Of a stretch of DNA of 64,000 bases, positions 28,326 to 37,426 are shown in pieces. This DNA is from Stenomitos frigidus ULC18 (GTDB taxonomy: Bacteria > Cyanobacteriota > Cyanobacteriia > Leptolyngbyales > Leptolyngbyaceae), in NCBI RefSeq assembly GCF_003003795.1, contig NZ_PVWK01000126.1, forward strand, positions 33,830 through 97,829. Reading direction: 5' to 3'. Made by a program: the position numbers and the translations under genes. The notes beneath the pieces were generated by a model that made no database searches, was not told the DNA's origin, and worked only from the letters and a program-made list of their open reading frames with translations. The first letter of the stretch is position 1, and every line of letters starts with the position of its first letter.

Positions 28326-29255
28326 ATGAAGATTGAAGACTTCTCTCAAGGTAAGTATCAGTTTGCTCATCTTTTTAGTCATGGAGATCCAGACGGGATC
28401 TTAAAGGGTAGGTACTGCGAGGTTAGGTACTACTGGATAGCATCAGGTCAGGCACAAGGTGACGTTAACTTTACACCCTTTTGGAAAAGTGTAGGAAGTG
28501 ACTGTGAGACAGCAACAGATGAGGAGCGGATAGCAAGTGCTATCGCGAATATGCCTCACTCTGACTTTTTCATTAACTTCACTTCTTTTGACCAAGTACG
28601 GGAATGGATAGGGATCAAAGACTACTGCGTGCAGATTGCTCAATGCTTTTTAGCAGAGCGTGGACAACAAGATGATGCGCTCCTTACGGAGCTTGAGGCA
28701 GTGCAAATTGACCAATTTTCTTATGATTATGCGTGGGCAGCAACTAATATCTATAAATCGCTGTGGCGTATTTTGGAAAAAAGAGGGAGAGCGATCAAAC
28801 ATCTTTTAGAAAAAGGTACGGGTAATTATCCATTTACCTCAAGTCGGGATTTGCTGATAGAGATTATCAGGGAAGATCTTGAAGGAGAATTTATAGGATG
28901 TCTCAAAAGGCGCTATACCTATAAAGCTTCGCAGATTGCTGAAATTGCTAAACTCAAGCGAAAAGAGCATCGAACAGAACTAACTAATTTAGAACGGAAG
29001 AAATTATATCGCTTAATAGATCAGTACATTCCTTATGCTAAATGGTTCAATTACAGTGTATTAGCTGCCGATAAATTGGCAGAAACTGATCACTTTACGA
29101 ATGTGCATCTAGAAGCCTACAGGGCCAGTCTAGCTGAACTTGCTAAGCTCCAAATTCAAAGAGATTGCAAGCCTGATCTGAAAAAACACCGACGTTCATC
29201 TCATACATGGGAGCAAGGCAAGTGTATAGAGGGTGCTTTAAACTGGAATGCTTAA
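28326..29255 (+). CDS. hypothetical protein
   Basis: A 309-residue protein I do not recognise. It is predicted mainly helical, with a basic C-terminal third containing AKLKRKEHRTELTNLERKKL and KPDLKKHRRSSHTWEQGK. There are no membrane segments. The AT-rich 294-bp gap before it (28032-28325) shows no gene. It sits between the integrase and the HTH-primase pair, where integrative elements often keep regulators or excision factors, but nothing in the sequence proves that. Confidence 0.6.
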   Translation: MKIEDFSQGKYQFAHLFSHGDPDGILKGRYCEVRYYWIASGQAQGDVNFTPFWKSVGSDCETATDEERIASAIANMPHSDFFINFTSFDQVREWIGIKDYCVQIAQCFLAERGQQDDALLTELEAVQIDQFSYDYAWAATNIYKSLWRILEKRGRAIKHLLEKGTGNYPFTSSRDLLIEIIREDLEGEFIGCLKRRYTYKASQIAEIAKLKRKEHRTELTNLERKKLYRLIDQYIPYAKWFNYSVLAADKLAETDHFTNVHLEAYRASLAELAKLQIQRDCKPDLKKHRRSSHTWEQGKCIEGALNWNA

Positions 29256-29331
29256 CAAAACTTTGCGTTAGCACATTCTTGTTGGATTCTAAGCCTTAAG
29301 TTGTGATTGGGCTAGTTACACAAACTGCCCT

Positions 29332-29601
29332 ATGAATCCCCAATTCTGCAACAAACATCGCTTGTCGGACGCAACCGGACTATCGCCTGAGACGTTCAAA
29401 AAGTATCGTCTCTCTGGCAAATGGATTGAAGGAGTCCATTGGCAAAGGCTTAATTCTCGTTGCGTTCTCTACAACCTTTCGCTGATCTTGGATTGGGTTG
29501 CTAATCGCAGTAGCCCATGCGTTCATCAACGAGCGATCGAGTCTTATTTGGCTGCACTGCCTTCCAACCAACCGAAGAAACGGGGACGGAGGGCAGGTTA
29601 A
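29332..29601 (+). CDS. AlpA/excisionase-like small HTH protein
   Basis: An 89-residue protein with a MerR-like helix-turn-helix start (HRLSDATGLSPETFKKYRLS), a wing-like GVHWQRLNSRCVLYNLSLIL and a basic tail PKKRGRRAG. The layout matches the small protein at 49814-50092 in element 2 (HEASKLLGVSVTTLNRWR, then GEWEYNQTLLEKW). Such proteins regulate excision or the primase operon. Its stop overlaps the start of the primase gene as TAATG, so the two are translationally coupled. Confidence 0.6.
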   Translation: MNPQFCNKHRLSDATGLSPETFKKYRLSGKWIEGVHWQRLNSRCVLYNLSLILDWVANRSSPCVHQRAIESYLAALPSNQPKKRGRRAG

Positions 29602-32600
29602 TGGCACTAGAAAGCGAAAGCGATCGCGAGAATCCACCCCGCGATCGCGTCTCTTCAAATGAATGTATCTCGACCCATTCTAACACTGAGACGCTTGATT
29701 CTCAAGTTGATCAAACACAAGCGATTGCTCAGTTAACAGCCCTTGGCTATAGGCAAGGCGATCATATCTACCTCCGCTTTTTTCACCCTAAAGGCAAAGG
29801 TACAGGTACAGGTCGCAAGCTAAGAGGGACATTTCCTGATCTGCCGTGGGCACAGATCGCAAAGTTGCAAGCTCAAGGGATGGGGTGTTATTTCGTCGTG
29901 AATGGTGGTGGGCACCGTGACATTGATGTGACTCAGTGCCTCATCATCTTCTATGAGCATGACGATTTAGATAAAGAGCCACAGCGATCGCTGTGGCAGG
30001 CTCTCGGTCTACCAGAACCCACCATCCAGATTGATACGGGTGGCAAGTCGATTCACTCCTTCTGGGTACTGCAAGAGTATATAAAGCCTGAGCAGTGGAA
30101 GGTTCTGCAAACAGACCTACTTGCCTTCGCAGACGGCGATCGCAGTTTGAAGAATCCCTCCAGGGTCATGCGGTTGGCAGGTTGCTATCACAAGGGAACA
30201 GGTCAACAAAGCACGATCATTACCAACTCTGGTAAACGGTACAGCTATGAGGAAATGCGATCGCTCATACCTAATCACAAGGTAGACCGTGAAAGTATCC
30301 AGACTGCTCAACCGGAGTCGAAACCTCAGCCAGAGCAGCCTGATCTCAATGACTTCCTACAGCACGAAGTTTATCCAAAGCTCACGGCAGAGCAGCTCTA
30401 CAACTGGGTAGGGCATGATTTCCAACCGCGACCGGGAGACAAATTGCAAGGGAACTGCCCCTTTCATGAAAGCACGACTCATACCGCCTTCTGGGTAGAG
30501 CCGACAGCGGATAATGTGACTTTTTCATGGGCTTGTCCTACCTGCACAGATAACCAAAAGAAGAACCCTATCAGTTATCGGCATCAGTTGAGCGGTGGTA
30601 ATGGTTCTCCTCTCGGGAAAGACTTTATCGCCCTTGTTCAGGCATTGGCGGATCAGGCTGGTGTAGCCGTGCCTAAGCTGTCGCAAAGGAAGAGACACAG
30701 CAAGACTGCAAAAGACGCATCGGAGGCGAAAACTAAAGCTGAGAGCACTTGGCGAGCACCTGAATCGTATCAAGGTGAACTTGGCGAGTGGAAGCAATCT
30801 AACAGTGAGCAAGGGATTGCAAAGCGATTTGAAAGTAAGGCAAACTTTGATTTTTCGGTAGAACGAGAGCTGTCGAGTGCAAGTGGAGGTGGCGTTGTCT
30901 TAAAGTTCAAACGCTCACTTGATCCAGTCCCCAAACAAGTGATTCTAGAATCGACCGATTTCACGACGGTTGATCGCTTTGTCGATGCGGTCAAGGTGGC
31001 GATCGGAACGGGTATCACCTGTAATCTCAGCAAGTCTGAGCTTAATAACCTCTATCATGTGAGGCTCACTGAGTATCACAAGCATGGTGGTAAAACCTTC
31101 AAACTAGCCCAGAGACAGGGCAGACAAGCTGATGGCATCTGGGTTTTTCCCGATCAGCAATTTAAGGGCGATGGGACACCCATTACAGAGGAAGAGAGTG
31201 GCTGGGTGTTTTGCCGCTCCTTAAGTGCAGACGATTATATCCCTGCACCTCAGATTGCAGCACCCTCCCCAGACGGACTAAAAGCATACTGCCTGAAAAA
31301 GCAACAATTCTTTGGCTCTAACTTTATGCCTTCCTTGTTGGTTGATGGGTTTGTGATTGCCACACTCCACGATCAAGACATCATGGCATTGGAAGGTGCT
31401 TTTCCGATCCTGAATCTCTGCGGCGAACCGGGCGTTGGTAAAACGCTGTTAGCGAAGGCTTCCCTTGCCCTGGCAGGATGGCAAAACCCAGACCAGGCAG
31501 TTCTCGCGAAGGTAAGTGAGTCTGCCATCTATGAACGGCTGAAGTTTATGGGATCTCTGCCTACCGTGTGGGATGATCCAAACCGCGACGAGCCAGTAGA
31601 CTCGATTAGTCATCGGATTTATAACCGCTTCCCCAGAATTGTCAGGGGAAACCAGCAGGAACCCCACGGTAGCCTCATTGTCACTTCTAACTTAGGCATC
31701 GGCGAAATCAACCCAGCGACGAAATCCCGCATCATTCCTTTGCATGTTCAGCAGTCAACTGATAGCGATCGGTTTACGCTACCAGACCTCATTGAGGCTC
31801 AAAAAACGGTTTCGAGTTGCTTGCCATCTTTGCTCAGATTGGGTTATCCCAGAGCACAAGTCAAAGCCCTAGAAAAAGAACTGCTGCGCTATCTCCCCAC
31901 TGCTCACGATCGGACAGCGTTTCATCTGGCACTGGTGACACACTATGCGGGTGAGTTGGCAAGGCTGGCAGCACTTGACGTTGACCCGAAAAGCTGGGTC
32001 ATACAGCATCTCTGCCCCTACCTGAATGATTCCCATTCTGGACTCGATTCGGTTTCTGATTTTCTCTCCAAGCTGAGGGTTTTAGAAGCTGACAATCTTG
32101 TAGGTGAATGGAATAAGGTTCGAGTCAATGCGAAAGAATATGGCGATTGCATCGCGCTGTACCTTCCCTCGATCTGGCAGGCGACAGAGCAGAAATTTAA
32201 GCCTGCCTACAATCAAGCCACCCTAGAGCGATCGCTCATCGCCAAGGGGGCAATCAAGAATAGGGCGCAAAAATTTTGGGAGAACAAAGATGAAACGCTT
32301 GCCTATAAACGCTCTCGTATCCAGGGACATAACGAAGGTGAACACTGGCAGCCGCCCTCACCGCCAAAGCGCGTGAATCGAAAAGCCTTGCTCATTCCTT
32401 TCGCGATCTGGATGGGGCTTTGCCCTTCAGGGACACAGGAGGGTGAGGGTGATTCAGACCCGGTAGAGTCTGAACCTGACTGTGAGCCAGTAACCGCAGT
32501 AACCGCCAGTAACCTGACCCTGGTTACTGACCAGAGTCTAGACAGGGAAGGTAATTCAGGTCATCCAACCATAACCAGTAACCAAGTAACCAATAAAATG

Positions 32601-32672
32601 ATGATGATGATGATGGGATCATCCCAGAAGACACCAGCCAAAGTGAGGCTCTGGAGGTTATTGATGATCTAG
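29601..32672 (+). CDS. primase-helicase replication protein, C-terminus lost by frameshift
   Basis: A 1023-residue protein in its present frame. The N-terminal half resembles archaeo-eukaryotic-type/RepB-like primases (IFYEHDDLDKEPQRSLWQAL, a TIQIDTGGKSIHSFWVLQ segment, then NPSRVMRLAGCYHKGTG). A CHC2-like zinc segment follows (GNCPFHESTTHTAFW, then CPTCTDN). The helicase part has Walker A NLCGEPGVGKTLLAKA near residue 610 and LPTVWDDPNRDEP. After the AAAA run at 32595 the frame ends in six ATG codons and about 14 further codons. One extra A would join it to a 147-codon tail at 32600-33043. It is probably the replication initiator of element 1. Confidence 0.8.
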   Translation: MALESESDRENPPRDRVSSNECISTHSNTETLDSQVDQTQAIAQLTALGYRQGDHIYLRFFHPKGKGTGTGRKLRGTFPDLPWAQIAKLQAQGMGCYFVVNGGGHRDIDVTQCLIIFYEHDDLDKEPQRSLWQALGLPEPTIQIDTGGKSIHSFWVLQEYIKPEQWKVLQTDLLAFADGDRSLKNPSRVMRLAGCYHKGTGQQSTIITNSGKRYSYEEMRSLIPNHKVDRESIQTAQPESKPQPEQPDLNDFLQHEVYPKLTAEQLYNWVGHDFQPRPGDKLQGNCPFHESTTHTAFWVEPTADNVTFSWACPTCTDNQKKNPISYRHQLSGGNGSPLGKDFIALVQALADQAGVAVPKLSQRKRHSKTAKDASEAKTKAESTWRAPESYQGELGEWKQSNSEQGIAKRFESKANFDFSVERELSSASGGGVVLKFKRSLDPVPKQVILESTDFTTVDRFVDAVKVAIGTGITCNLSKSELNNLYHVRLTEYHKHGGKTFKLAQRQGRQADGIWVFPDQQFKGDGTPITEEESGWVFCRSLSADDYIPAPQIAAPSPDGLKAYCLKKQQFFGSNFMPSLLVDGFVIATLHDQDIMALEGAFPILNLCGEPGVGKTLLAKASLALAGWQNPDQAVLAKVSESAIYERLKFMGSLPTVWDDPNRDEPVDSISHRIYNRFPRIVRGNQQEPHGSLIVTSNLGIGEINPATKSRIIPLHVQQSTDSDRFTLPDLIEAQKTVSSCLPSLLRLGYPRAQVKALEKELLRYLPTAHDRTAFHLALVTHYAGELARLAALDVDPKSWVIQHLCPYLNDSHSGLDSVSDFLSKLRVLEADNLVGEWNKVRVNAKEYGDCIALYLPSIWQATEQKFKPAYNQATLERSLIAKGAIKNRAQKFWENKDETLAYKRSRIQGHNEGEHWQPPSPPKRVNRKALLIPFAIWMGLCPSGTQEGEGDSDPVESEPDCEPVTAVTASNLTLVTDQSLDREGNSGHPTITSNQVTNKMMMMMMGSSQKTPAKVRLWRLLMI

Positions 32673-32813
32673 ATGAGAATGAGCAAGCTCTGAAAAAAGC
32701 GGTTACTGGGTTACTGGGGGGCAGATCACAGCCTCAAAGCCAGACAGAACAAGGGATAGAGCAGTCACCAGATCTCGGTTACTCGCTGGTTACTGAGGCA
32801 AAAGCGGTTACTG
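32488..32813. repeat. iteron-like GGTTACTG/CAGTAACC cluster
   Basis: Eleven copies of the octamer (nine exact, two with one mismatch) lie in 326 bp, in both orientations. CAGTAACC is at 32488, 32497, 32507 and 32576, with AAGTAACC at 32584. GGTTACTG is at 32522, 32701, 32709, 32788 and 32806, with GGTTACTC at 32777. They fall in different reading frames of the primase 3' end, which argues for a DNA-level role such as an origin. Confidence 0.55.
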
Positions 32814-33043
32814 GACAGACAACGAAACCGCTTCAAGTTGACCATGACTGGAGACCGCAAGCGGGCGATCGCGTGGAAGTCCTCCACTACGGCTCCTGGC
32901 AGACTGCCACACTAACGGTTGTACCCGACAATGCTGTTCACCCGACGAAGCGGGTTAGCGGTTGGAAGGCAAAGCTTGATTCTGGGTTAGAGCCGTATAT
33001 TTGGGAGCGTAATCATCTCCGACCCTTACTTAGCTGTGGATAG
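32600..33043 (+). pseudogene. detached C-terminal domain of the primase-helicase
   Basis: Read in the GAT frame, this stretch is open for 147 codons. It begins DDDDDGIIPEDTSQSEALEV and ends in a compact domain: RPQAGDRVEVLHYGSWQTAT, LTVVP and LEPYIWERNHLRPL. This resembles a small SH3-like C-terminal domain. It has no start codon of its own at the front. It would be continuous with the primase if the A-run at 32595-32598 had five bases. The downstream gene begins 77 bp after it. Confidence 0.65.
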
Positions 33044-33119
33044 GCTAGCCAAAACGCTCAAACCGTTAAGCGTTGAGTATCGTGGTAGTGAAAGCTTCAA
33101 CCTGGGGAGGTTTGCTGAT

Positions 33120-34178
33120 ATGGTAGCCAGTCCTGAAGTGTGCCGGATGAATGGCGCAAAATCAAAAGGAGCCGTTACTGAGAGAGGGAAGGCGATCGCG
33201 TCTCGCAATGCCACCAAACACGGGTTACTCGCTGAAAAGCCTCCCATTCTGGTGAGTGAGGATTTAGAAACCTTTCAGGGCTTGATGCAAAATTTGGTTG
33301 ACCAGTACCAACCAACGGGAGCCGTGGAATGGCATCTGGTACAGACGATCGCCATGTGCATTCAGCGGCAAAACCGCCTATGGGTCGCAGAGGCAGCGAT
33401 CGGCAATGCTCAACTGTTGCCTCCTGTCGCCAAGCCTTCTACTGATGAGACGTATCCACTCCTCAAACCAACTGAGCAGGATGAGCGTTGGAGTGTTTTT
33501 CACCCCCACAACTTGAGGCGGGAACGCAAGCTGCTCACCTGGTTTATCGAACGGAATCAACGGGAACACTTCCCCACCGAGCGCCGCTCTCGCTATTTTG
33601 CTGACATCTGGAAGGATTGGATCGAGTCTACGTTGCAAGATTTAAACCAGTTCAAAAATGAGTATCCAACTGATGGCATTCCAGGGAAACCGGGTGATAC
33701 TTTAGCGCTCATCGACCAGGAACAATTCTCCAGTCGTTACCTCAGCTGGCTGAGAGACCTCTGTAAGATGCAACATCCCTTTGCAGAATGTTGGTTTTAT
33801 GGCATCACCTTGAAAAACGCCGCACCCCCTAAAACGAAGGGTCTTTGGGACTATTACGCACAGACACACACGACGATTTTAGAGACCTGTCAGAAACGGA
33901 TTGAGCAAATTGAGCAGATTGAGCAGAAGATACAGCAGGAACGCGATCGCTACCAGAGCGAATTGATTGCACGTCAAGCCCTGACTGCTAGCCCTATTCC
34001 TCAGTCGATTGCCTTGCTGAGTCGGTATGAGTCGCATATCGCCAAACAGTTAGAGCAGGCGATCAGGCAGCTTCAAAATTTGCAGAAGGAACGGCAGCAT
34101 GGGGGTTCTATGGGTTCGTTTGGTCAAAACTCCGATCGCCACGCGGCGTCGGCGACAGCTTCCTTCACTTCTCAGTGA
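33120..34178 (+). CDS. hypothetical protein with AKSKG-RG motif N-terminus
   Basis: A 352-residue protein. The start MVASPEVCRMNGAKSKGAVT, followed by ERGKAIASRNATKHGLLAEK, is a motif I know from uncharacterised proteins in mobile and repeat-rich genomes (GSKSKGPxTxEGKxxSxxNxxKHG). The rest is helical, with a coiled-coil segment near the end (RIEQIEQIEQKIQQERDRY). A GGGGAGG ribosome site precedes ATG 33120; the frame is open upstream to a GTG at 33036, inside the primase tail. Function unknown. Confidence 0.65.
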   Translation: MVASPEVCRMNGAKSKGAVTERGKAIASRNATKHGLLAEKPPILVSEDLETFQGLMQNLVDQYQPTGAVEWHLVQTIAMCIQRQNRLWVAEAAIGNAQLLPPVAKPSTDETYPLLKPTEQDERWSVFHPHNLRRERKLLTWFIERNQREHFPTERRSRYFADIWKDWIESTLQDLNQFKNEYPTDGIPGKPGDTLALIDQEQFSSRYLSWLRDLCKMQHPFAECWFYGITLKNAAPPKTKGLWDYYAQTHTTILETCQKRIEQIEQIEQKIQQERDRYQSELIARQALTASPIPQSIALLSRYESHIAKQLEQAIRQLQNLQKERQHGGSMGSFGQNSDRHAASATASFTSQ

Positions 34179-34190
34179 TTGCGCTAAACT

Positions 34191-34238
34191 TGATTCGTGT
34201 GCAAAAGTGCTAGAATCATATTAATTGCACACGAATCA
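34191..34238. promoter_or_regulatory. 14-bp inverted repeat operator around a promoter
   Basis: TGATTCGTGTGCAA and its exact reverse complement TTGCACACGAATCA are separated by 20 bp that contain TAGAAT (34211-34216), a possible -10. The right arm ends 5 bp before the ATG of the 106-residue gene. A dimeric repressor site is likely. Confidence 0.55.
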
Positions 34239-34243
34239 CGACA

Positions 34244-34564
34244 ATGACCAAGTACCTGGAATTGCTGGAAAGCTTGAACACCCTGGAAGCTGAGCGAACG
34301 AGGATCAGCAATGAGGGAGATGTCTGGTTTGATTGTTGGCTGGCAGCGTCTAAACCAGGTGGGACTGCCAGAAGCCAGAAAGCTCATTGGCAGTTGCGGA
34401 GCCGACAAGCCCAGTTCAGTGGGAAGAAGTCGAAATATGTCAAATCTTCTGAAGTAGGGCAGTATGAGGCGGCGATCGCCCGTGGGAAACATCTGAAGAC
34501 GCTGGATCGACAGATTGAACTACTTCAGAAACGGGTTGAGCGAATTGAAGGCATGATTGCCTAG
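34244..34564 (+). CDS. small coiled-coil hypothetical protein
   Basis: A 106-residue, mainly helical protein. The N-terminal ELLESLNTLEAERTRISNEG and C-terminal LKTLDRQIELLQKRVERIEG form likely coiled coils. The middle (AHWQLRSRQAQFSGKKSKYV, then KSSEVGQYEAAIARGK) is basic. The family is not recognised. It has its own apparent operator upstream. Its stop overlaps the convergent restriction gene by 4 bp. Confidence 0.6.
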   Translation: MTKYLELLESLNTLEAERTRISNEGDVWFDCWLAASKPGGTARSQKAHWQLRSRQAQFSGKKSKYVKSSEVGQYEAAIARGKHLKTLDRQIELLQKRVERIEGMIA

Positions 34565-37203
34565 CTCAACAGTTGGCTATACTGCCCTGCTCCAGCTTCA
34601 CTGCCTTTGATAATCTGGTAGTTCATCTGGTTGTCTTTTGCCATCTGTTCTGCAAACTCTTTCTTCGCTTGCACCACCGGATCATCAATCAGGTTATCGC
34701 CCTTCACCTCAACGATGACGTAGGAATCATCATCTTTTTGGAACAAAAAGTCGGGGTAGTAGCTGCGAATGGCGTGGGAGTCGGGGTCTATGTACTGGAT
34801 ATAGAACTCTGATTGTCCGTGCGTGAGCATTCCGGTGAAGTAGAGCTTTTTCACTCTGCCATCCCTGAGCAGGTTCCAGAACAGTGTCTTTTCTGGCTCA
34901 GAGTCGAAGCAGTAGTGATCCAGATGGAAACTTTTGGGAGCATCTCGACCCGCGATCGCCTCTGAAACAATGAGATCCCGTTTGGCACTAACGCTGTAGT
35001 AGCCATCTTTGGAGAGCTTCACCAGTTCAACTTCATACTCTTCAGTGGTGGTATCTTCGCTAATTTCATAGAGTTCGTTGAATAGGTGAGGGATTACCCA
35101 GTCATAGAGCAGTTCATTGAACTCGTTCACTGCCTCTAGAATGCGCTCTACACCTTCCTGAGTGCGGTTCAGGATACCTTCGATCGCTAGGGGCGATTGA
35201 TTGAGATAGCGAGAAATTTCAGCAATGAGGGTGAGCTTACTGAATGCCCGTTTTTGGCGAATATGGGTGAGGTCTTCTTCCTTTGTTTTCCCTCTAGCGG
35301 CTGCTTTGACCGATAGCCCTTCTTGCTCCGTGTGGATGAGTCTATATTTGTCGGTGTTTTCTGGTTTGAGTGCTTTTTCGAGTTCCAGGTGAATACCGTT
35401 GGTCAGGTGCCTTTCTTTCATATCAAACTGTCTACGAACCCGCTTGAGTTTGATTTTTGGCGGTGGGTCTTTGACATAAGCTTTGACGGTTTCGCGATCG
35501 CTCGCAGCTTCTTGCATTTCCTGGAGGCTGATTCTGAAGTTTTGCTGGAGTTCTGCATCCAGGATGTTCTGATTGTCTTCACTCAGGTAGACATAACCTG
35601 TTTCTTGAGCGTCTCCAATTGCCCGTAGACAGCGCATCGTTGCCTGAAGCACAAAAATTTTCGACTTGGGCTGCCGGAACAGGGCAACACCAAACAGCGA
35701 TCGACAGTTCCAGCCTTCCCGCCCTTTGTTGACCAACAGGATGAACTGTTTCTCTGACTCTGCCGTATCCAGGCGGTTAAAATCTCGGATGTCATCGTTG
35801 CTGGTAAGTTTTGGATCACCCACGTTGATCAGAATGGTGCTGGTGGGGATATTGTGTTTTGCCAGGGCAGCTTCTACAGCGGGTTTTAGTTCACCCTGAA
35901 GTTCGTCGATGGTGGCAGCAAAAAACGCCATTTTGGGCAACATGCCCTCATGCCGTTGGTTGGCATTGTGCTGGAGAAAGTTGGCGATCGCCAGTTCCAC
36001 AAATTCACCTGTACGGGTATTGCTGTAACCGTTGATCCGAACTTTTTTGAGGAAGCCCTTGTCGATCGCTTCCTTTAGCCCATAGGCATAAACCACCTCT
36101 GGCAAGACTTCTTTGCCTACATAGGGGGTGCCCGTGTAGTTATAGCAGGCGACCACATGGGTTCCCGATCGCTCTAGGCTGGCTGCTAGTTCATCAACTG
36201 TTTTACGCAAGCTGGTAGCGGTTGGCTTGATGCCCATATCGTTGGCAAGCTGGTTGCCAAAGGCATGGTGAGCCTCATCGATGTAAATACCCAATTGTCC
36301 CAACCGTCTCAGCTTCTCAAACCGCTGGTTGGTGGTGAGGGAGGCTTCATCATCGGGTTGGTCAAACCGGTAAAGGTCAGTCGCTTGAGCATAGACGCTA
36401 TCGGCTTGATAGGTGGGCTTACCGCTGCCCATGAGTTGCTCGATCGGGGTCTTCTCTTTGGTTTGCTTCTTGAGGATAATTTTTTGGGTGTTGGAAATGA
36501 TGATGTTAAAGCGCGATCGATCCAGGGTGGTGAGGGTGGTTCCTGCGTCATCCAGGAAGTGAAACTGGAGGTGCGCGGTCAGAAAGTTGACATAATCGGG
36601 TGGCACGACCTTACTTAAGCCAAAGGTCTGGATTTCTCGTAACGACTGGAGTACGGTCTTATCGGGGGCAAAGACTAAGGCGTTGTGGCAGTATTTCGGA
36701 TCTTTGGGGAATTTGTTTGCCAGGATGAATTCATAAAAGATGCAGGTTGCCATCAAGATGGTTTTGCCCGTGCCCATCGTCAGAGCAAAGATGTAATTGG
36801 CGTAGATACGACCATCGGCATGATCTCTCATGCGGGTAAAGACGGCTTCATACTGCTCTTTGGAGGCTTCTTTGAGAATTTCTAACTGAACCTGACCTTC
36901 TCGCTCTGCGATCGTCCGTCCCTCAAGCTTGCCCGTCTGATCTGCCCAGTCTCGAAAAATCTGGTGAACGGGGGCATTGCCAAGATATTCCTTCAAGAAC
37001 ACATACATTTCCAGGGCTTCAAACTGGGGTTGACGGAGAAACGCCTTGGGATTGTGGTCGGGGTTGTTGAAGTCGAGAAACTTTTTGCTGAGTTCTCGGT
37101 AATGGGTGCGAATCCGTCCTTTATTTGCCCGGTAGAAGTCATGCAGGTGGGTAAAGAAGGCAAAATCAAGATTGACGCTTTTCTTTGTGGTTCGCTTTGC
37201 CAT
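34561..37203 (-). CDS. res: type III restriction enzyme Res subunit (helicase-nuclease)
   Basis: An 880-residue SF2 enzyme. Helicase motif I is FALTMGTGKTILMA (near residue 142) and motif II is IYIDEAHHAFG (near 307). NKGREGWNCRSLFGVALFRQ and an ATMRCLRAIG segment are motifs V-VI of Res proteins. The C-terminal PD-(D/E)xK nuclease reads YPDFLFQKDDDSYVIVEVKG. In type III systems Res needs Mod for DNA recognition and cuts after head-to-head recognition. Mod is at 39461-41566; three genes lie between, all in the same direction, which is unusual because mod and res are normally adjacent. Confidence 0.92.
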   Translation of the reverse strand: MAKRTTKKSVNLDFAFFTHLHDFYRANKGRIRTHYRELSKKFLDFNNPDHNPKAFLRQPQFEALEMYVFLKEYLGNAPVHQIFRDWADQTGKLEGRTIAEREGQVQLEILKEASKEQYEAVFTRMRDHADGRIYANYIFALTMGTGKTILMATCIFYEFILANKFPKDPKYCHNALVFAPDKTVLQSLREIQTFGLSKVVPPDYVNFLTAHLQFHFLDDAGTTLTTLDRSRFNIIISNTQKIILKKQTKEKTPIEQLMGSGKPTYQADSVYAQATDLYRFDQPDDEASLTTNQRFEKLRRLGQLGIYIDEAHHAFGNQLANDMGIKPTATSLRKTVDELAASLERSGTHVVACYNYTGTPYVGKEVLPEVVYAYGLKEAIDKGFLKKVRINGYSNTRTGEFVELAIANFLQHNANQRHEGMLPKMAFFAATIDELQGELKPAVEAALAKHNIPTSTILINVGDPKLTSNDDIRDFNRLDTAESEKQFILLVNKGREGWNCRSLFGVALFRQPKSKIFVLQATMRCLRAIGDAQETGYVYLSEDNQNILDAELQQNFRISLQEMQEAASDRETVKAYVKDPPPKIKLKRVRRQFDMKERHLTNGIHLELEKALKPENTDKYRLIHTEQEGLSVKAAARGKTKEEDLTHIRQKRAFSKLTLIAEISRYLNQSPLAIEGILNRTQEGVERILEAVNEFNELLYDWVIPHLFNELYEISEDTTTEEYEVELVKLSKDGYYSVSAKRDLIVSEAIAGRDAPKSFHLDHYCFDSEPEKTLFWNLLRDGRVKKLYFTGMLTHGQSEFYIQYIDPDSHAIRSYYPDFLFQKDDDSYVIVEVKGDNLIDDPVVQAKKEFAEQMAKDNQMNYQIIKGSEAGAGQYSQLLS

Positions 37204-37426
37204 ACTGACTCACTTAAGGCTCCATCACTCAATGCCATTACCGATTACCACATTACCCATCTCGACAACCTGACCTCCATTGTCCTATATGGTGGTTTGT
37301 TATCCAATACTCGTCTACGGGCTAGAAACCAGGAATTTCAGGATATTTCCTATGGCAACATTCAGGATGGCAACGGCTCAAGGATCAGGGCTGGTTTTCC
37401 ACCCATCCTTGACAGCAACTTCAGAA

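Noticed and set aside
32598..32615. Phase variation by the (ATG)6 repeat
   Set aside because: A trinucleotide repeat cannot change the reading frame. The frame break maps to the A-run just before it.
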